Below are positions 32,500-43,856 of a stretch of 64,000 nucleotides of DNA, piece by piece. Where the stretch lies: contig WHVA01000118.1 of NCBI GenBank assembly GCA_015179125.1, positions 1-64,000 of the forward strand, written 5' to 3'. Both the position numbers and the translations under genes were made by a program. This DNA is from Gautieria morchelliformis. Taxonomy: Eukaryota > Basidiomycota > Agaricomycetes > Gomphales > Gomphaceae. How positions within the stretch are numbered: position 1 is the stretch's first letter; the number at the start of each line of letters is the position of its first letter. Below the pieces are notes generated by a model. That model saw nothing but the letters and a program-made list of their open reading frames with translations, was not told where the DNA came from and searched no databases.

Positions 32500-32941
32500 T
32501 GCAGGTACTCCGGAATTTCCGCCTCCACTCTATCATGCCTCTTGGAGGCTTCAGCAAGGTGTTGCGAAATATTTCCGGTGGCGCGGATGTGTTCCGCTTC
32601 TGGCGGAAGGTTTACGTACAGCAAGCGCTCCCCTTCCACCAGAGTGTCTTCCGGGCTGAGTCGGATGACGTCGGAGTCGGAATCGGAATCGGAATTGGAC
32701 GTGGGATCTGGTTCAAATTCCGCTTCCGAGTCTTCTTCTGCAAGCAGTGGATGGGGGCCAGAACGACATGTCTGTATGAGCCGTTCGGTCTTCCACTGCT
32801 CCTGGCGTTCCTTCTGCACTTCCGACCGGCACATGTGACACTTGGCTGGACATCGACTCATCAGTACCTTCCAAGTCTGCCAATTGATCTCCGGGTTGTG
32901 CTCCTGAAGCCAGGTAAACCCGAGGATGATGTCTTGCTTCC
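32500..32941 (-). pseudogene. Gypsy-A protease end and protease-RT spacer (5' part of the interrupted pol)
   Basis: The minus-strand frame reads DIILGFTWLQEHNPEINWQ (end of the retropepsin domain) and LMSRCPAKCHMC. An acidic spacer follows, ending AEIPEYLQR at the Penelope junction. It continues at 22,552 with the RT. Upstream protease and gag are absent because an LTR in the opposite orientation begins at 32942. Confidence 0.85.
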
Positions 32942-33372
32942 TGTCAGGGGACACCCTGTTTTCCATTTCCAGTTCCGACACCACACCCAGTTCCGACTCC
33001 ATTTCCGACTCCGCTTCCGGTTCCGATTCCATCTCCGCCTCCGCTTTTGGAAATGATTCCGCTTCTGGGAGAACTTCCACCAGTTCTGTTCACCTCGCCA
33101 GTTCCACTCCAATTTCCGACTTCCACTCTCGGAACAGTGTCGGAAATCAAGCGACTCGCGTAATAGGTGGCATCAAGGGTCGATCAAGGGTCAGGGTGGT
33201 CAGGGAGATGCAGGGTTGATGGCGGGTGCCAAGTGTTGTCCCTGACTGCGCAGCATAGTATAATACGGGCTCGCTGACATTGGGGGTCCTTAGACTTTTC
33301 TCTTTGGATTTCCCCTTGTCAGGTGAGAATCCCCTCTCTTGTATGCTCTGTTCATTTATACATACTTTGGAT
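32942..33372 (+). mobile_element. Gypsy-A family LTR in opposite orientation, 3'-truncated
   Basis: It starts TGTCAGGGGACACC on the plus strand and matches the 19266-19755 LTR in inverted orientation. It breaks off at TTTGGAT, about 70 bp before the expected end, where an inverted Gypsy-B LTR begins. It sits directly against the Gypsy-A protease, so it is a later insertion or a rearrangement product, not the 5' LTR of the interrupted element. Confidence 0.75.
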
Positions 33373-33939
33373 ATACGATCCTTCGTAAGGTTGACCGAGC
33401 TTGGGGTGAAACCCAAGGTAAGGTCCGAGGTTACAGAGCGAGGTTCTGATAGGGAGGTCGGAGGGACTTGGCTTCAGCTTATGTGCTGTGCCGACCCTAC
33501 ACACGAGTCCCAATTTCGGAGGTAAACGAATAAGAGGCGAGGTTTGGCTCAAGAGGCGAGGTTTGGCTCAAGAGGCGAAGGCTTAGAAACTAACTAGGGA
33601 TCAAGAGGTACAATAGTTGATTTTCAGACTGAGGAGTAGGAATGCATACAAGGGGGTTTATATACGAGCGAGGGTACGAGTCAGGGGCGAGCATATTCGG
33701 GGGAAGGTCAGGGCGAGGTCAGGGCGAGGTAATATACGAATGATGCGTGATGGAGTGGAATCAGTAACTAAGGGGATTCGGGCATGGGATCAAGGTCGGA
33801 TATGAGCTCGGGCTCAGGCTCGGGCTCGGGCTCGGGCGCAGGATTAGAATCACAAGTACTCGGGCACGAGTATCACAAGGCTCGGGCTCGGAAGAAAGGT
33901 TATACCGGTAAGTAACCGGCCAAAGGCCGAGTCCTTACA
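33373..33939 (-). mobile_element. Gypsy-B family LTR, inverted copy
   Basis: The reverse complement starts TGTAAGGACTCGGCCTTTGG and ends at CGAAGGATCGTAT, 7 nt short of the full LTR (34365-34910). It contains the CCCGAGCCCGAG-type repeats typical of this LTR (about 33,800-33,840). Confidence 0.8.
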
Positions 33940-34364
33940 CCGAGCTTAGGAACTTCATGCTGGAATGCGACAGCCATTATTGGGAGTGTAAGGAATACGA
34001 TGCTATGGCCAATGGTTGTAACTCTCAGCCTGCGCGCCCCACTAGTCAGTCCACCAACAATGCCGCTAACAACAATCAGTCTTCCAGTGGTTCTAACAAC
34101 AACAAGAACTGCAACAAGACCAACAACAATGGCAAGGGTTCCAACAACAACAACTCAGCCAACAACAAAAGCCAGCCCGACATCTTGAGCAAGCTCGGGA
34201 CAGACGGTAAATTGCTTCCCGACGAACGCCAACGTCGGATCGACCAAGGCCTTTGCCTGCTCTGCGGCACCAAGGGTCACATAGTCAAGGACTGCCCGAA
34301 GAACAAGTCTACCAACGGTAGCAGTTCCAAAGGTCGGGCAACGAAGACCTCTAACGAGGGAACT
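33940..34364 (+). pseudogene. Gypsy-B gag fragment (zinc knuckle) between inverted LTRs
   Basis: It reads ELRNFMLECDSHYWE, an Asn/Ser-rich linker, and a CLLCGTKGHIVKDC zinc knuckle (CX2CX4HX4C), then stops at the LTR at 34365. It is closely similar to the gag C-terminus at 36,210-36,640, so it belongs to a second copy of the same element. It is flanked by LTRs pointing away from each other's usual arrangement. Confidence 0.8.
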
Positions 34365-34910
34365 TGTAAGGACCCAGCCTTTGGCCAGTTACTTACCGGT
34401 ATAACCTTTCTTCCGAGCCCGAGCCTTGTGATACTCGTGCCCGAGTACTTGTGATTCTAATCCTGCACCCGAGCCCGAGCCCGAGCTCATATCCGACCTT
34501 GATCCCATGCCCGAATCCCCTTAGTTACTGATTCCGCTCCATCACGCATCATTCATATATTACCTCGCCCTGACCTTCCCCTGACCTTCCCCTGAATATG
34601 CTCGCCCCTGACTCGTACCCTTGCTCGTATATAAACCCCCTTGTATGCATTCCTACTCCTCAGTCTGAAAATCAACTATCATATACTTTGATCCCTAGTT
34701 AGTTTCTAAGCCTTCACCTCTTAAGCCAAACCTTGCCTCTTATTTGTTTGCCTCCGAAGTTGGGACTCGTGCATAGGGTCGGCGTAGCACATAAGCTAAA
34801 GCCTAGTCCCTCTCCGACTTCCCTATCAGAACCTCGCTCCGTAACCTCGGACCTTACCTTGGGTTTCACTCCCGAGCTCGGTCAACCTTACGAAGGATCG
34901 TATCGTAACA
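34365..34910 (+). mobile_element. 5' LTR of Gypsy-B (546 bp)
   Basis: It begins TGTAAGGACCC and ends CGTATCGTAACA (TG..CA), followed by the element leader and gag ATG. It matches 46360-46896 (3' LTR), 33373-33939 (inverted) and 50609-51171 (solo). Confidence 0.85.
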
Positions 34911-34954
34911 GTATTTTCAGACTGCTTACACCCAACGTATCCCTTTTCTTCACT

Positions 34955-36663
34955 ATGTCCATGATAACTCGTTCCCGCACCCTTTGGGGTATCTCAGAAC
35001 AACGATGTTTCTCGGAAGCCCCCGACGATTCACCACCGTCCCCGGGGATACCCCTCACAGACCCCGCTGAGCCTAGTAACAAAGGCAAAGGTAGGGCTGA
35101 CCCCGGTGACCCTTCAGGTGATCCAGGTGATGGGTCTGGGGGTTCTGACAATGATCGGGACCTCCCCAACCTGCCACCCGAGGACCTCGGTGACCTCGAG
35201 GACAACGAGCTAATGCGTCGAGTGTTCATCAAGCTCGCGAAACCTCACGAGTCCAAAGCACGAGCCAAGGCCAAGGAACCAGATAGTTATGATGGTACTG
35301 ACCAGGCCAAGCTTTGCACCTTCTTCCTCCAATGTGTACTCAACTTCCGAGATCGCCCCTCAGCTTTCAAAACTGGGGCCTCGAAGGTACAGTATGCTAT
35401 CTCTTACCTGTGTTAAGAATGCAAGTCGTACTTAAGACTCAACCCAAGGGCCGAGCCGAGGATAACCGAGGTTTGGAACAGAGGGCTTGGCTTCAACTTC
35501 GTAGGTTGCGCCCACTACAGTGTTCCGCCCTAATTTCGGAAACGGAATTGGAGATGGGTTCGGCTGGAAGCTGAGGTTCGGAAATGAGGATCAGACAGAG
35601 GAGCGGAAGATACGAGGAATCTAAGTCAATATCAGAACTGAGGAATTAGCGTACATGACGGGGGGTTTATATACTAATTTGCAAGGAACGGAAAGAGGGC
35701 ATCAATGCCCGTATCGAGCAGGAAGCAGGGTTGATGGATGATCATCAGAAATGGAACAGGACTATCTAGGAATGGGGATCAGGGTGAATGATGAACCGAT
35801 AGGGAACCCAAATTAAGCCCGAAGGTTCCCGAGCGAGAACCGAGGCCGAGGCCTCGGGTCCAGACTTGGGAACGGGTCTTAACAACCTGTCTGGTTCAGC
35901 TCTCCAGTACTTTGAACCGGCGATCCTCGGCGAAGTCCAACCCAAGCCAGATTGGCTCGAGGACTGGGACAGCTTCAAGGCTGAGCTTAAGCTCAACTTC
36001 GGTCCATACGACAACGCTGCCCAAGCCAAGATCGACCTCAAGAAGATTGTTATGAAAGAGCACCACAAGGCAGCACGATTCTTTATCGACTTCGCTCGAG
36101 CTTTGACTCGGACTCAGTGGAACGATTCGGCCCTCTGACACTTCGCGTATAAGGGCTTGGCCAAGCGAATCAAGGACAATTTGCTTCACTTCCCTCGATT
36201 CCGCAGCCTCACCGAGCTTAGGAACTTCATGCTGGAATGCGACAGCCGGTACTGGGAGCGTAAGGAATATGACGCTATGATCAATGGTCGTAGTTCCCAG
36301 CCCGCGCGCACCACTAATCAGTCCAGCAGCAATGCCACTAACAACAACCAGTCTTCCAGCGGTTCTAACAACAACAAGAACCGCAACAAGACCAACAACA
36401 GCGGCAAGGGTTCCAACAGCAACTCTTCGAACAACAAGAGCCAGCCCGACATATCGAGCAAGCTCGGGAAAGACGGTAAATTGCTTCCCAAGGAACGCCA
36501 ACGTCAGGTCAACCAGGGCCTCTGCCTGCTTTGCGGCACCAAAGGCCACATCATCAAGGACTGCCTGAAGAACAAGTCTACCAATGGTAGCGGTTCTAAA
36601 GGTCAGGCAGCGAAGACCCCTAACGAGGGGACTTCAGCCTCCATTACAGAGGTGAAAAAATAG
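34955..36663 (+). pseudogene. Gypsy-B gag, interrupted by a solo LTR
   Basis: ATG at 34955 gives MSMITRSRTLWGISEQ, a Pro/Asp/Gly-rich N-terminus and the retrotransposon gag domain (LAKPHESKAR, FLQCVLNFRDRPSAF). The frame stops at 35,416 because of the LTR insertion at 35411 and resumes after it (LSGSALQYFEPAILG). Removing the LTR plus one ACCTG copy restores the frame exactly. A TGA at 36136-36138 then interrupts DSAL-HFAYKG. The end carries the zinc knuckle CLLCGTKGHIIKDC. Confidence 0.85.
35411..35884 (-). mobile_element. Solo LTR (family E, 474 bp) with TSD ACCTG, inserted in gag
   Basis: On the minus strand it reads TGTTAAGACCC ... TTCTTAACA (TG..CA). It is flanked by direct ACCTG repeats at 35406-35410 and 35885-35889. 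It shares a GTAGGTTGCGCCC segment with the family-C LTR, so the two families are probably related. Confidence 0.9.
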
Positions 36664-36713
36664 GTAGCAACCTCGGAACCACACAATCCGAGGATTGTGG
36701 TGACCTCACCCAT

Positions 36714-37707
36714 GTGCTCAGACTCAGTGCCGCTTCTCATTCATTGTCCAAAGATTCCCTTAATGTAGATCTAACCTCGCCTTCACTCCCCAACGTCTCT
36801 TTTGTTGCATTAGTTGACTGCAGGTCTTCCGATTGTTTTATTGAATCCATATTTGTCCAGAAGTACTCTATGCCTGCTTATCCTGTCTCTCCTATACCCT
36901 TGAAACTATTTGACGGTAGCACTAACACTACCATTACCCAAGCTCTAGACCTCTGTATCTGCTTTCCGACCGGCGAACAACAATGGGTTACTTTCTACGT
37001 AACCTCACTCGACTCGAGTTGCTCGGTGGTACTTGGCCACAACTGGCTCACCCGCTACAATCCATCGATTGACTGGGTATTGGGCAGTATTACTTTCAAG
37101 ACCATCAATTTGACTACGACTCCAGTGACCATGGCGACTTCAGCCCGCTCGGCTTCGGCTACGACATCGACTTCGCCTACGGCATCTTCACCTCCACCTT
37201 TGACCTCGCCTCCAAACTCGCCTCCGAAGTTGCAAGCACCACTCATTTCCCTAATCAATGCACCCGCTTTTATGTGCGCATCCAGGTTAGAAGGATCCGA
37301 AGTGTTTCAGCTCAATCTGGCTTCGCCTGAGGAGCAACATCGGGAGAAAGCTCTCCCGAGCTTTCTGAGAACATTAAGAAACATGTTCCCGAAGTATACC
37401 ACGAATTTGCAGATGTGTTCAGCAAAGCATGCGCTGACACTCTAGCTCCTCACCGACCCCACGATATCAAGATCAACACTGAAGAAGGGACCTCACCGCC
37501 TATCGGTCCCATCTACTCCCTTTCCGCTTCCAAACTCAAAGCACTTCACAAATTCATCGACGAGCATCTGAACATCAGTTTCATCTGACCTTCACGCTTG
37601 CCTCATGGTGCACCGGTATTGTTTGTTCGCAAAAAAGATGGCTCACTTCGGTTGTGTGTCGACTTCCAAGGTTTAAACAAGATTTCAAAAAAAGATCGGT
37701 ACCCATT
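36714..37707 (+). pseudogene. Gypsy-B protease and N-terminal reverse transcriptase
   Basis: The retropepsin domain reads ALVDCRSSDCF where D-S/T-G is expected, so the catalytic triplet is lost (DCR). VVLGHNWLTRYNPSIDW follows, then a Ser/Thr/Pro spacer and the start of RT ([12 protein letters not shown]-like, about 37,605-37,690). A frameshift near 37,440 and a TGA at 37586-37588 (FI-stop-PSR) are present. The gene is cut at 37707 by the 6.1-kb element and resumes at 43,857. Confidence 0.85.
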
Positions 37708-37849
37708 CACCACATTTTAGGGGTTGGTAATCATGGTCGGAATACATAGGCTAGTCTGATATAGAAGCGCCAACTCCTAGACATTAGTAGGTACTCGTGA
37801 TCTACGATGATGTACAGAATTACTGACCGATGACCACCTGCCATTCCAT

Positions 37850-39638
37850 TCTTCGCCCCCCAACTCACCTTCGACAAAGAGGGCAACACCGCATATAAGC
37901 CTAATCAGTGCGTCCGCCTTCGAGCTAATCATAAAACTCAGCGAAGAAGAAACCTTCATGTTGAACATGCACCCTACCATCCCTGAACTGACTTCGCTTC
38001 GCGCTGTAGGCAACACCCCAGCCCCGACTACACTCCTCCACAAGAAACCTCTACCGAAGGACGAGTTAGAGATGTTCAGGGCTGTGGTACCAGAGGAGTG
38101 CCATGACTTCTTCAATATCTTTTCGCATGCTAAAGCCAAAGACCTGCCCCCACCATCGTTCCTACGATCACACCATCGAGATCGAGAACGATGGCACACC
38201 ACCTCACGGTCCCATATACCCACTCTCGAACAGCGAATTAGAAGCGCTCCGCGAATATCTCGACGACATGCTTGGCAAGGGATTTATCCGCTCCTCCCAA
38301 TCACCTGGTGGCGCCCCTGTTGTGTTCGCGAAGAAGAAGGGTGGTACACTGCGAATGTGTGTGGACTATCGAGGGTTGAATCGTATCACGTGAAAGAACA
38401 CGTACCCCATCCCACTGATTCCGAGTCTTATTGACCAACTCAAAAGCGTGAACATCTATACAAAATTTGACCTTCGCACCGGGTTCAATAATGTTTGGAT
38501 CGCCTCTGGCCAGGAGTGGAAGACAGCCTTCTGAACTCGATATGGGTCCTTCGAATATCTCGTCATGCCGTTTGGATTAACGAATGCTCTGGCGACGTTC
38601 CAGCACTTCATGAATGATATCTTCCAAGACATGGCTGACATCTTTGTTGTAACTTGTAGTCTACCTCAACGACATCCTTATCTTCTCAAAGAACAGGAAG
38701 GATCACTTGGAACATGTCCGAATGGTCCTCGCCCGTCTTCGAAAGCACAACCTCTTTATAAAGCCAGAGAAATGCCTCTTCCATTCGAACTGGGTTGAGT
38801 TTCTCGGATTCATCATCTCTCCTGCTGGGGTCTCCATGGACATCGAAAAGCCAGCTGCAATCACAAAGTGGCCTGTACCGACGAACGTTTGCGAAGTCCA
38901 ATCGTTCCTAGGCTTTGCGAACTTCTACAGAAGATTCATCATTTCATTCTCAGACATTGTCCTGCCACTCACTCGCCTGACCAGAAAGGATACTCCATTC
39001 GCCTGGGATGCAAAGCAGCAGGAGGCTTTCGAAGCACTCAAGGCCGTGTTCTCACAGGCCCCAGTCCTCATCCACTTTGACCTGGATAACCCGATCGTCA
39101 TCGAAGCTGACGCCTCTGACTACGCCATCGCCGCCATCATCTCCCAGATCACCCCCTCCGATGGTGATATCCACCCGATCGCCTTCTATTCGCAAGGGAT
39201 GGCACCTGCCGAAATGAACTATGAGATCTATGACAAGGAGCTACTCACCATCTTTTGTGCCTTCAAGCAATGGCGAAACTACCTCAAAGGGGCATCCCAC
39301 GTCATCCTCGTCCTCTCTGACCACAAGAACCTTGAGTACTTCGCGACTACAAAGCAGCTGACCCGACGACAGGTTCAATGGTCCGAACACCTGTCAGGGT
39401 TTAACTACATCATTCGCTACCAAGCTGGGCAACTTGGCACAAAGCCGGATGCATTGACCCGTCGGGGCGACATGTACCCTAAAGGGGGGATGGTGCTTAT
39501 GCATTGGCGAATCCCCACAACTTCCAGTCAATGTTTAAAACCGGACAACTCATTCGCGCCATCATCCTTGACTCTGCATCACTGTTGACATCCATCCAAC
39601 AGGGCCAGTTGACCAATCCCTCGTCCTCAGCCCACATC
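37850..39638 (+). pseudogene. Gypsy-C pol: spacer, RT, RNase H
   Basis: The order is a spacer (37,850-38,100), RT 38,160-38,800 ([51 protein letters not shown], and a polymerase box reading YLND instead of YLDD at about 38,660), connection (FLGFANFYRRFI) and RNase H (IEADASDYAIAA, YEIYDKELLTIF, up to about 39,480). Lesions: TGA at 38391-38393 and 38532-38534, and frameshifts near 38,150 and 38,650. It is cut at 39639 by the family-C LTR, shortly after RNase H. Integrase is absent. Confidence 0.85.
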
Positions 39639-40293
39639 TGTTACGACCGTTCATTCCCGACTTCCGACCTTCATTTCCGCAACACTTTCCGCCCCTCCGA
39701 TATTTCCGACATTCCGTCCATTGTTCTATTCCCTTGTTCTTTCGACTCAATTACTTGGAGCCACCGGACCTGCTTCATCGTTCATCAAGACCATATGTCC
39801 GGCCCTCCTTATGTTTCGTTGTCAGATATGTTTTCCCAACCCCTTGTTCTTTGCCATTGTTTTACCTTACCCTGAACCCCCCTTGTAGTCCCATTGTTCC
39901 CAATTAGTTAGTTCCCACACATTGTCTACTCGACTTCCGCTTCCCCCGGAATTTGCTTAGTACTACCCCATTACCTGTTGTCTCAGCTCTTTGTATAAAG
40001 GCCTGTCATGTATGTCTGTTATTCTGCAATCAGATAATCACCTTCGATACTTGATTTCCCTCGCTCCATCTCCTGTTCTTAGCACAGTGAGTCTAGCAAG
40101 GCCTCCGTCTCTCCGCCTTCCGTCTTCCACCTCAATTCCGCCTCAAGTTCCGACTAAACCTTCAGTTCAGTATATTCCGGCTTCCGACCCATTTCCCAAA
40201 TACCTAGGACGATAGTTCATTGGGGGTGCAACCTACAAGTTGAAGCCGCTGTCCTTTCCAGTTCTGACTTAGCGGAAATCTCGATATGTAACA
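39639..40293 (+). mobile_element. Family-C LTR, plus orientation (655 bp)
   Basis: It starts TGTTACGACCG and ends CGATATGTAACA (TG..CA). It has an inverted partner at 42292-43456. The next 116 bp (40294-40409) are also mirrored (42173-42291), so the inverted unit is LTR plus leader. Confidence 0.8.
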
Positions 40294-40409
40294 GGAGATA
40301 AAAGTAGTTCCATTACTCTAATAGGTAGCACCTCAATGTGATGCTGTCAAGATTGGTTTTTAGGCGTTAATATCGTGTATTAGTGAACACAGCGAATGCC
40401 CGAATGACT

Positions 40410-42172
40410 TATGTACCCCTCGCTATCCGTGCCCTCTTACCTTCCCCATCAGAAGCGAAGCAGATGTGCAGTCGCCTCACTGTGACAGGCTCTGCAGCTT
40501 TCGCCGACCCAGGCATACCCCCGGCTGACTGCGAATCAGAGCAGGGGACTTCGCCGAATGCATCACCGAGTTAGCATAGTCGTCACAAGAATACATGAGA
40601 AAACCATACCTTCCGGGTCCTTCCTAGTCACCTCCCTTCCTTCACACCCCTTCGACGTCAGCGTAAAGATCGGAGCCAGAGTCGAATCAATATCCGCTTC
40701 TGCGAGTACCGGTTCCAACGTCAATGCCGAACTTTCTAACCACACCCTCGCTTTCTGGATCTCCTTCGCCAGCTCGTCTACTTTGGACGGTCTTTCGAAC
40801 GTTTGGACGACCACCTCCTCGACCTGCAGCATTTTCCAAAGCTCCTCCTAGACCTCATCATTGAGCGAACGAAAGCTAATAAAGAAAAAGAGCAGTGCTC
40901 ACTTGAACTCCTGCCGCATCAACCAACCACTGCTCCACATCCCCTCGCGACTCTCCCCGAAGCTCCGGCCTAACCCTCAACACGACCTGCGATCGATCGA
41001 GGAGAACTGAGTACCCAGGTGTCGTCATAGGGGCAGTACGCTTGGCTGGGGTGCTTAGATGGGTCCCATAACCCCGTTCCGCGCCACGTTTTTAAACAAA
41101 AAAAGAAGTCGTGCACGGGCCACGCAGCTATGCAGGGCCCAGACTTCAGAGATCCCATCGGGGAACCCATTACGTCTTTAACGGTTCCGCCCCACCATAG
41201 GGCGCAGCGTCGTTGGACTCCGAAGCTAGGAGGGGGGTACTGTCATGACCTGTCTATTTCTCTTACCCCACTGCCTCTATGTTCCCCCTCGTCACTCCCT
41301 AGCATCTTCACCAGAGTTTGCCGTACCCACTGACCACTCCCCCTCTACGTCCACTCTACCCGCTGTTCGCCCCATTTTCCGAACCGCTATTCGCTGCTCG
41401 CGCATTTCGCCAGCAGGCACGCCATCAAATATGATCGATACCATTTACCCTGCATGATGGTTCATCATTAACCCCATCATCTTCTTAATCCAACCCCTTT
41501 GGGTGTTCGTATGGCCAAAGTGTGTTCGCAGGACGTCCCTTCCATAGGTCGTGCAGGATCAACCCAGTAGACGAAGAGTCCATGCAGGTAGCATGTATGC
41601 AGGTCCCAAGACATGGTTTTGTCCATAAGTGCCTTCGCCACCTTTACTCTCCGTCGTTTCATGTTCGCAGTCTTCCCTCACTCTATTGTATGTTTATTCC
41701 ATCTACTTAGTATCGTGACTGCGCACCCCTATCCGACCCTGACTCACGACGGCCTCTTTCCTATTCGCTAATACCTTACGAGCATTCGATATAAGTAGTT
41801 TACATTTGCATGTATATTCTCCAGTTCAATTATCATACGTCGTCCGTCTTGTGCAAACTTGACCTCGCGGTGATCATCGTCTTGAGCCTTCTCCTGGAGG
41901 TTTCTATCTTCAACCAGAAGAGGACTTAGGCACCACTGGTGAGTTCTCATACTTCATCTTCGTTACCTTAGCCTTCGAACTATTTTCTGTGCTGACGGCG
42001 AAGGGATTGTTGCTACTTAGACAACCCTTCCATGACACCTTGCACGTTACATCATCAAGTGCCATGGGCTATTTCGCTATGACTGTAGATATGGCGAGCC
42101 CCGCTTGGGCAGCCCTCTTATCTTGTGAACATTTATTGGTTCACCTATTCGCCGAACGGCATACTTATTCGC
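40410..42172. other. 1.76-kb spacer between inverted family-C LTRs
   Basis: Contains a minus-strand frame at 40,563-40,832 with coiled-coil character (VDELAKEIQKARVWLESS) that I cannot name. It also contains a GGAGGGGGGTAC tract followed by TGTCATGACC at about 41,228-41,250, which looks like a polypurine tract and the start of another LTR. The rest is unassigned. It could be the remains of a further LTR element. Confidence 0.4.
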
Positions 42173-42291
42173 ACAAGTCATTCGGGCATTCGCTGTGTTC
42201 ACTAATACACAATATTAACGCCTAAAAACCAATCTTGACAGCATCACATTGAGGTGCTACCTATTAGAGTAATGGAACTACTTTTATCTCC

Positions 42292-43456
42292 TGTTACATA
42301 TCGAGATTTCCGCTAATTCAGAACTGGAAAGGACAGCGGCTTCAACTTGTAGGTTGCGCCCCCAATGAACTATCGTCCTAGGTATTTGGGAAATGGGTCG
42401 GAAGTCGGAATGTACCAAACTGAAGGTTGGTCAGAACTTGAGGCGGAATTGAGGCAGAAGATGGAAGGCAGAGAGACTGAGGTCTTGCTAGACTCGCTGT
42501 GCTAAGAACAGGAGATGGAGCGAAGGAAATCAAGTATCGAAGGTGATTATCTGATTGCAGAATAACAGACATACATGACAGGCTTTTATACAAAGAGCTG
42601 AGACAACAGGTAATGGGGTAGTACTAAGCAAATTCCGGGGGAAGCGGGAAGCGGAAGTCGAGTAGACAATGCGTGGGAACTAAATAATCGGGAAACAATG
42701 GGACTACAAGGGGGGTTCAGGGTAAGGTAAAACAATGGCAAAGAACAAGGGGTCGGAAAAACATATCTGACAACGAACTACAAGGGTGACCGTGTTGGGT
42801 GCATTTATGCTCCTGCACAAAAATCAAGCATAATATATTCAATTTACTGTATGGGGTTTCAATTTCTTCTCACATTGTTCTTGTACCATGCATCCATTTC
42901 TCTGATTATTTTCGAAATTTTCCAGTCACTCCCTACCTCTCCATTCCACTTTGTTATTTCTACTTTCATAGGCGGCTGCACCAAGCGGAGTCTGAAATGA
43001 CTTCGACGCGCGAGCTCTTGGGCGCTAAAGGGCCGGGTAGTAGTACATGCACAGTGAGACAGATTTCCCCCTCTCTCAGTGACAACTAAATTCACTGAGA
43101 GAGGCAAGTAAATTAGTCTAGTGTTCCTTCGATTTATTGACCTAGAAATCCTCTATAGTGAATTAATTTCTAGGTAGTGTATAATATATTTATAGTGACA
43201 ACTAAATTCACTGAGAGAGTGAATTAATTTCTAGTCTATTCTTTTGAGCAACAAGTCCATACCTACTGCCTATAATTCCTGTCTACTACAGACCGGATAT
43301 ATGGTCTTGATGAACAATGAAGTGGGTCCGGTGGGTCCGAGTAATAGAGTCGAAAGAACAAGGGAATAGAACAATGGGCGGAATGTCGGAACTATCGGAG
43401 GGGCGGAAAGTGTTGTGGAACTGATGGTCGTGAGTCGGAAATGAACGGTCGTAACA
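42292..43456 (-). mobile_element. Family-C LTR, minus orientation, with a 0.5-kb insertion
   Basis: The minus-strand start is TGTTACGACCG at 43456 and the end TGTTACATATCG is at 42292. Sequence between about 42,785 and 43,290 has no counterpart in the plus copy, so it is an insertion. Inside it is a perfect 13-bp inverted repeat (CCTCTCTCAGTGA at 43070-43082 with TCACTGAGAGAGG at 43092-43104), partly repeated at about 43,195-43,220. Confidence 0.7.
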
Positions 43457-43856
43457 TCTCCACCAATCTGCCTGGTTTCGAGGGGCTCAAGTATAATCAG
43501 ATTAGGACTACTTGTGAGGCTTAAACGTGGATGTAGGTAATAGCATCGCAAATACACGATATGCGCAGGCACAATTTGACAAGTTCATAAAAACTTGTGC
43601 TCAGAGGAGGCGGGTCGGTCAGGCTGTGATGAGCCCACGTGTTATGATGCTGAATACCTATATTGTTTGGACCTACGAACAAGGACTAACATCTATGAAG
43701 GCATCTAAACTGAACGCAAGTCACGCCATATTCGTATTGGCTCATGATCCGAGTACCCCGACTGATCACAGCCCGAGCACCCACTATAACCCCGCTAGAT
43801 CTCACCTACTCGTGAGAATTCCCACCACGATTACCAACCCCTAAAAGGCGGTGATT

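Larger units (their letters stand above)
37708..43853. mobile_element. CMC/CACTA-like 6.1-kb element with TSD ATT, a carrier of nested retroelements
   Basis: TIRs CACCACATTTTAGGGGTTGGT (left) and CACCGCCTTTTAGGGGTTGGT (right, inverted) are flanked by ATT at 37705-37707 and 43854-43856. Excising it rejoins the Gypsy-B RT reading (DRYP with PLIAD). CAC-starting TIRs with a 3-bp TSD fit the CMC superfamily, but no transposase is seen. The interior is filled with Gypsy-C pol, inverted LTRs and other debris, so it is a non-autonomous carrier or an old copy. Confidence 0.7.

Noticed and set aside
19266-33372. LTRs at 19266-19755 and 32942-33372 as the two LTRs of one Gypsy element
   Set aside because: They are in opposite orientation and the second abuts the protease directly, with no gag between. 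Only the first is the true 3' LTR.
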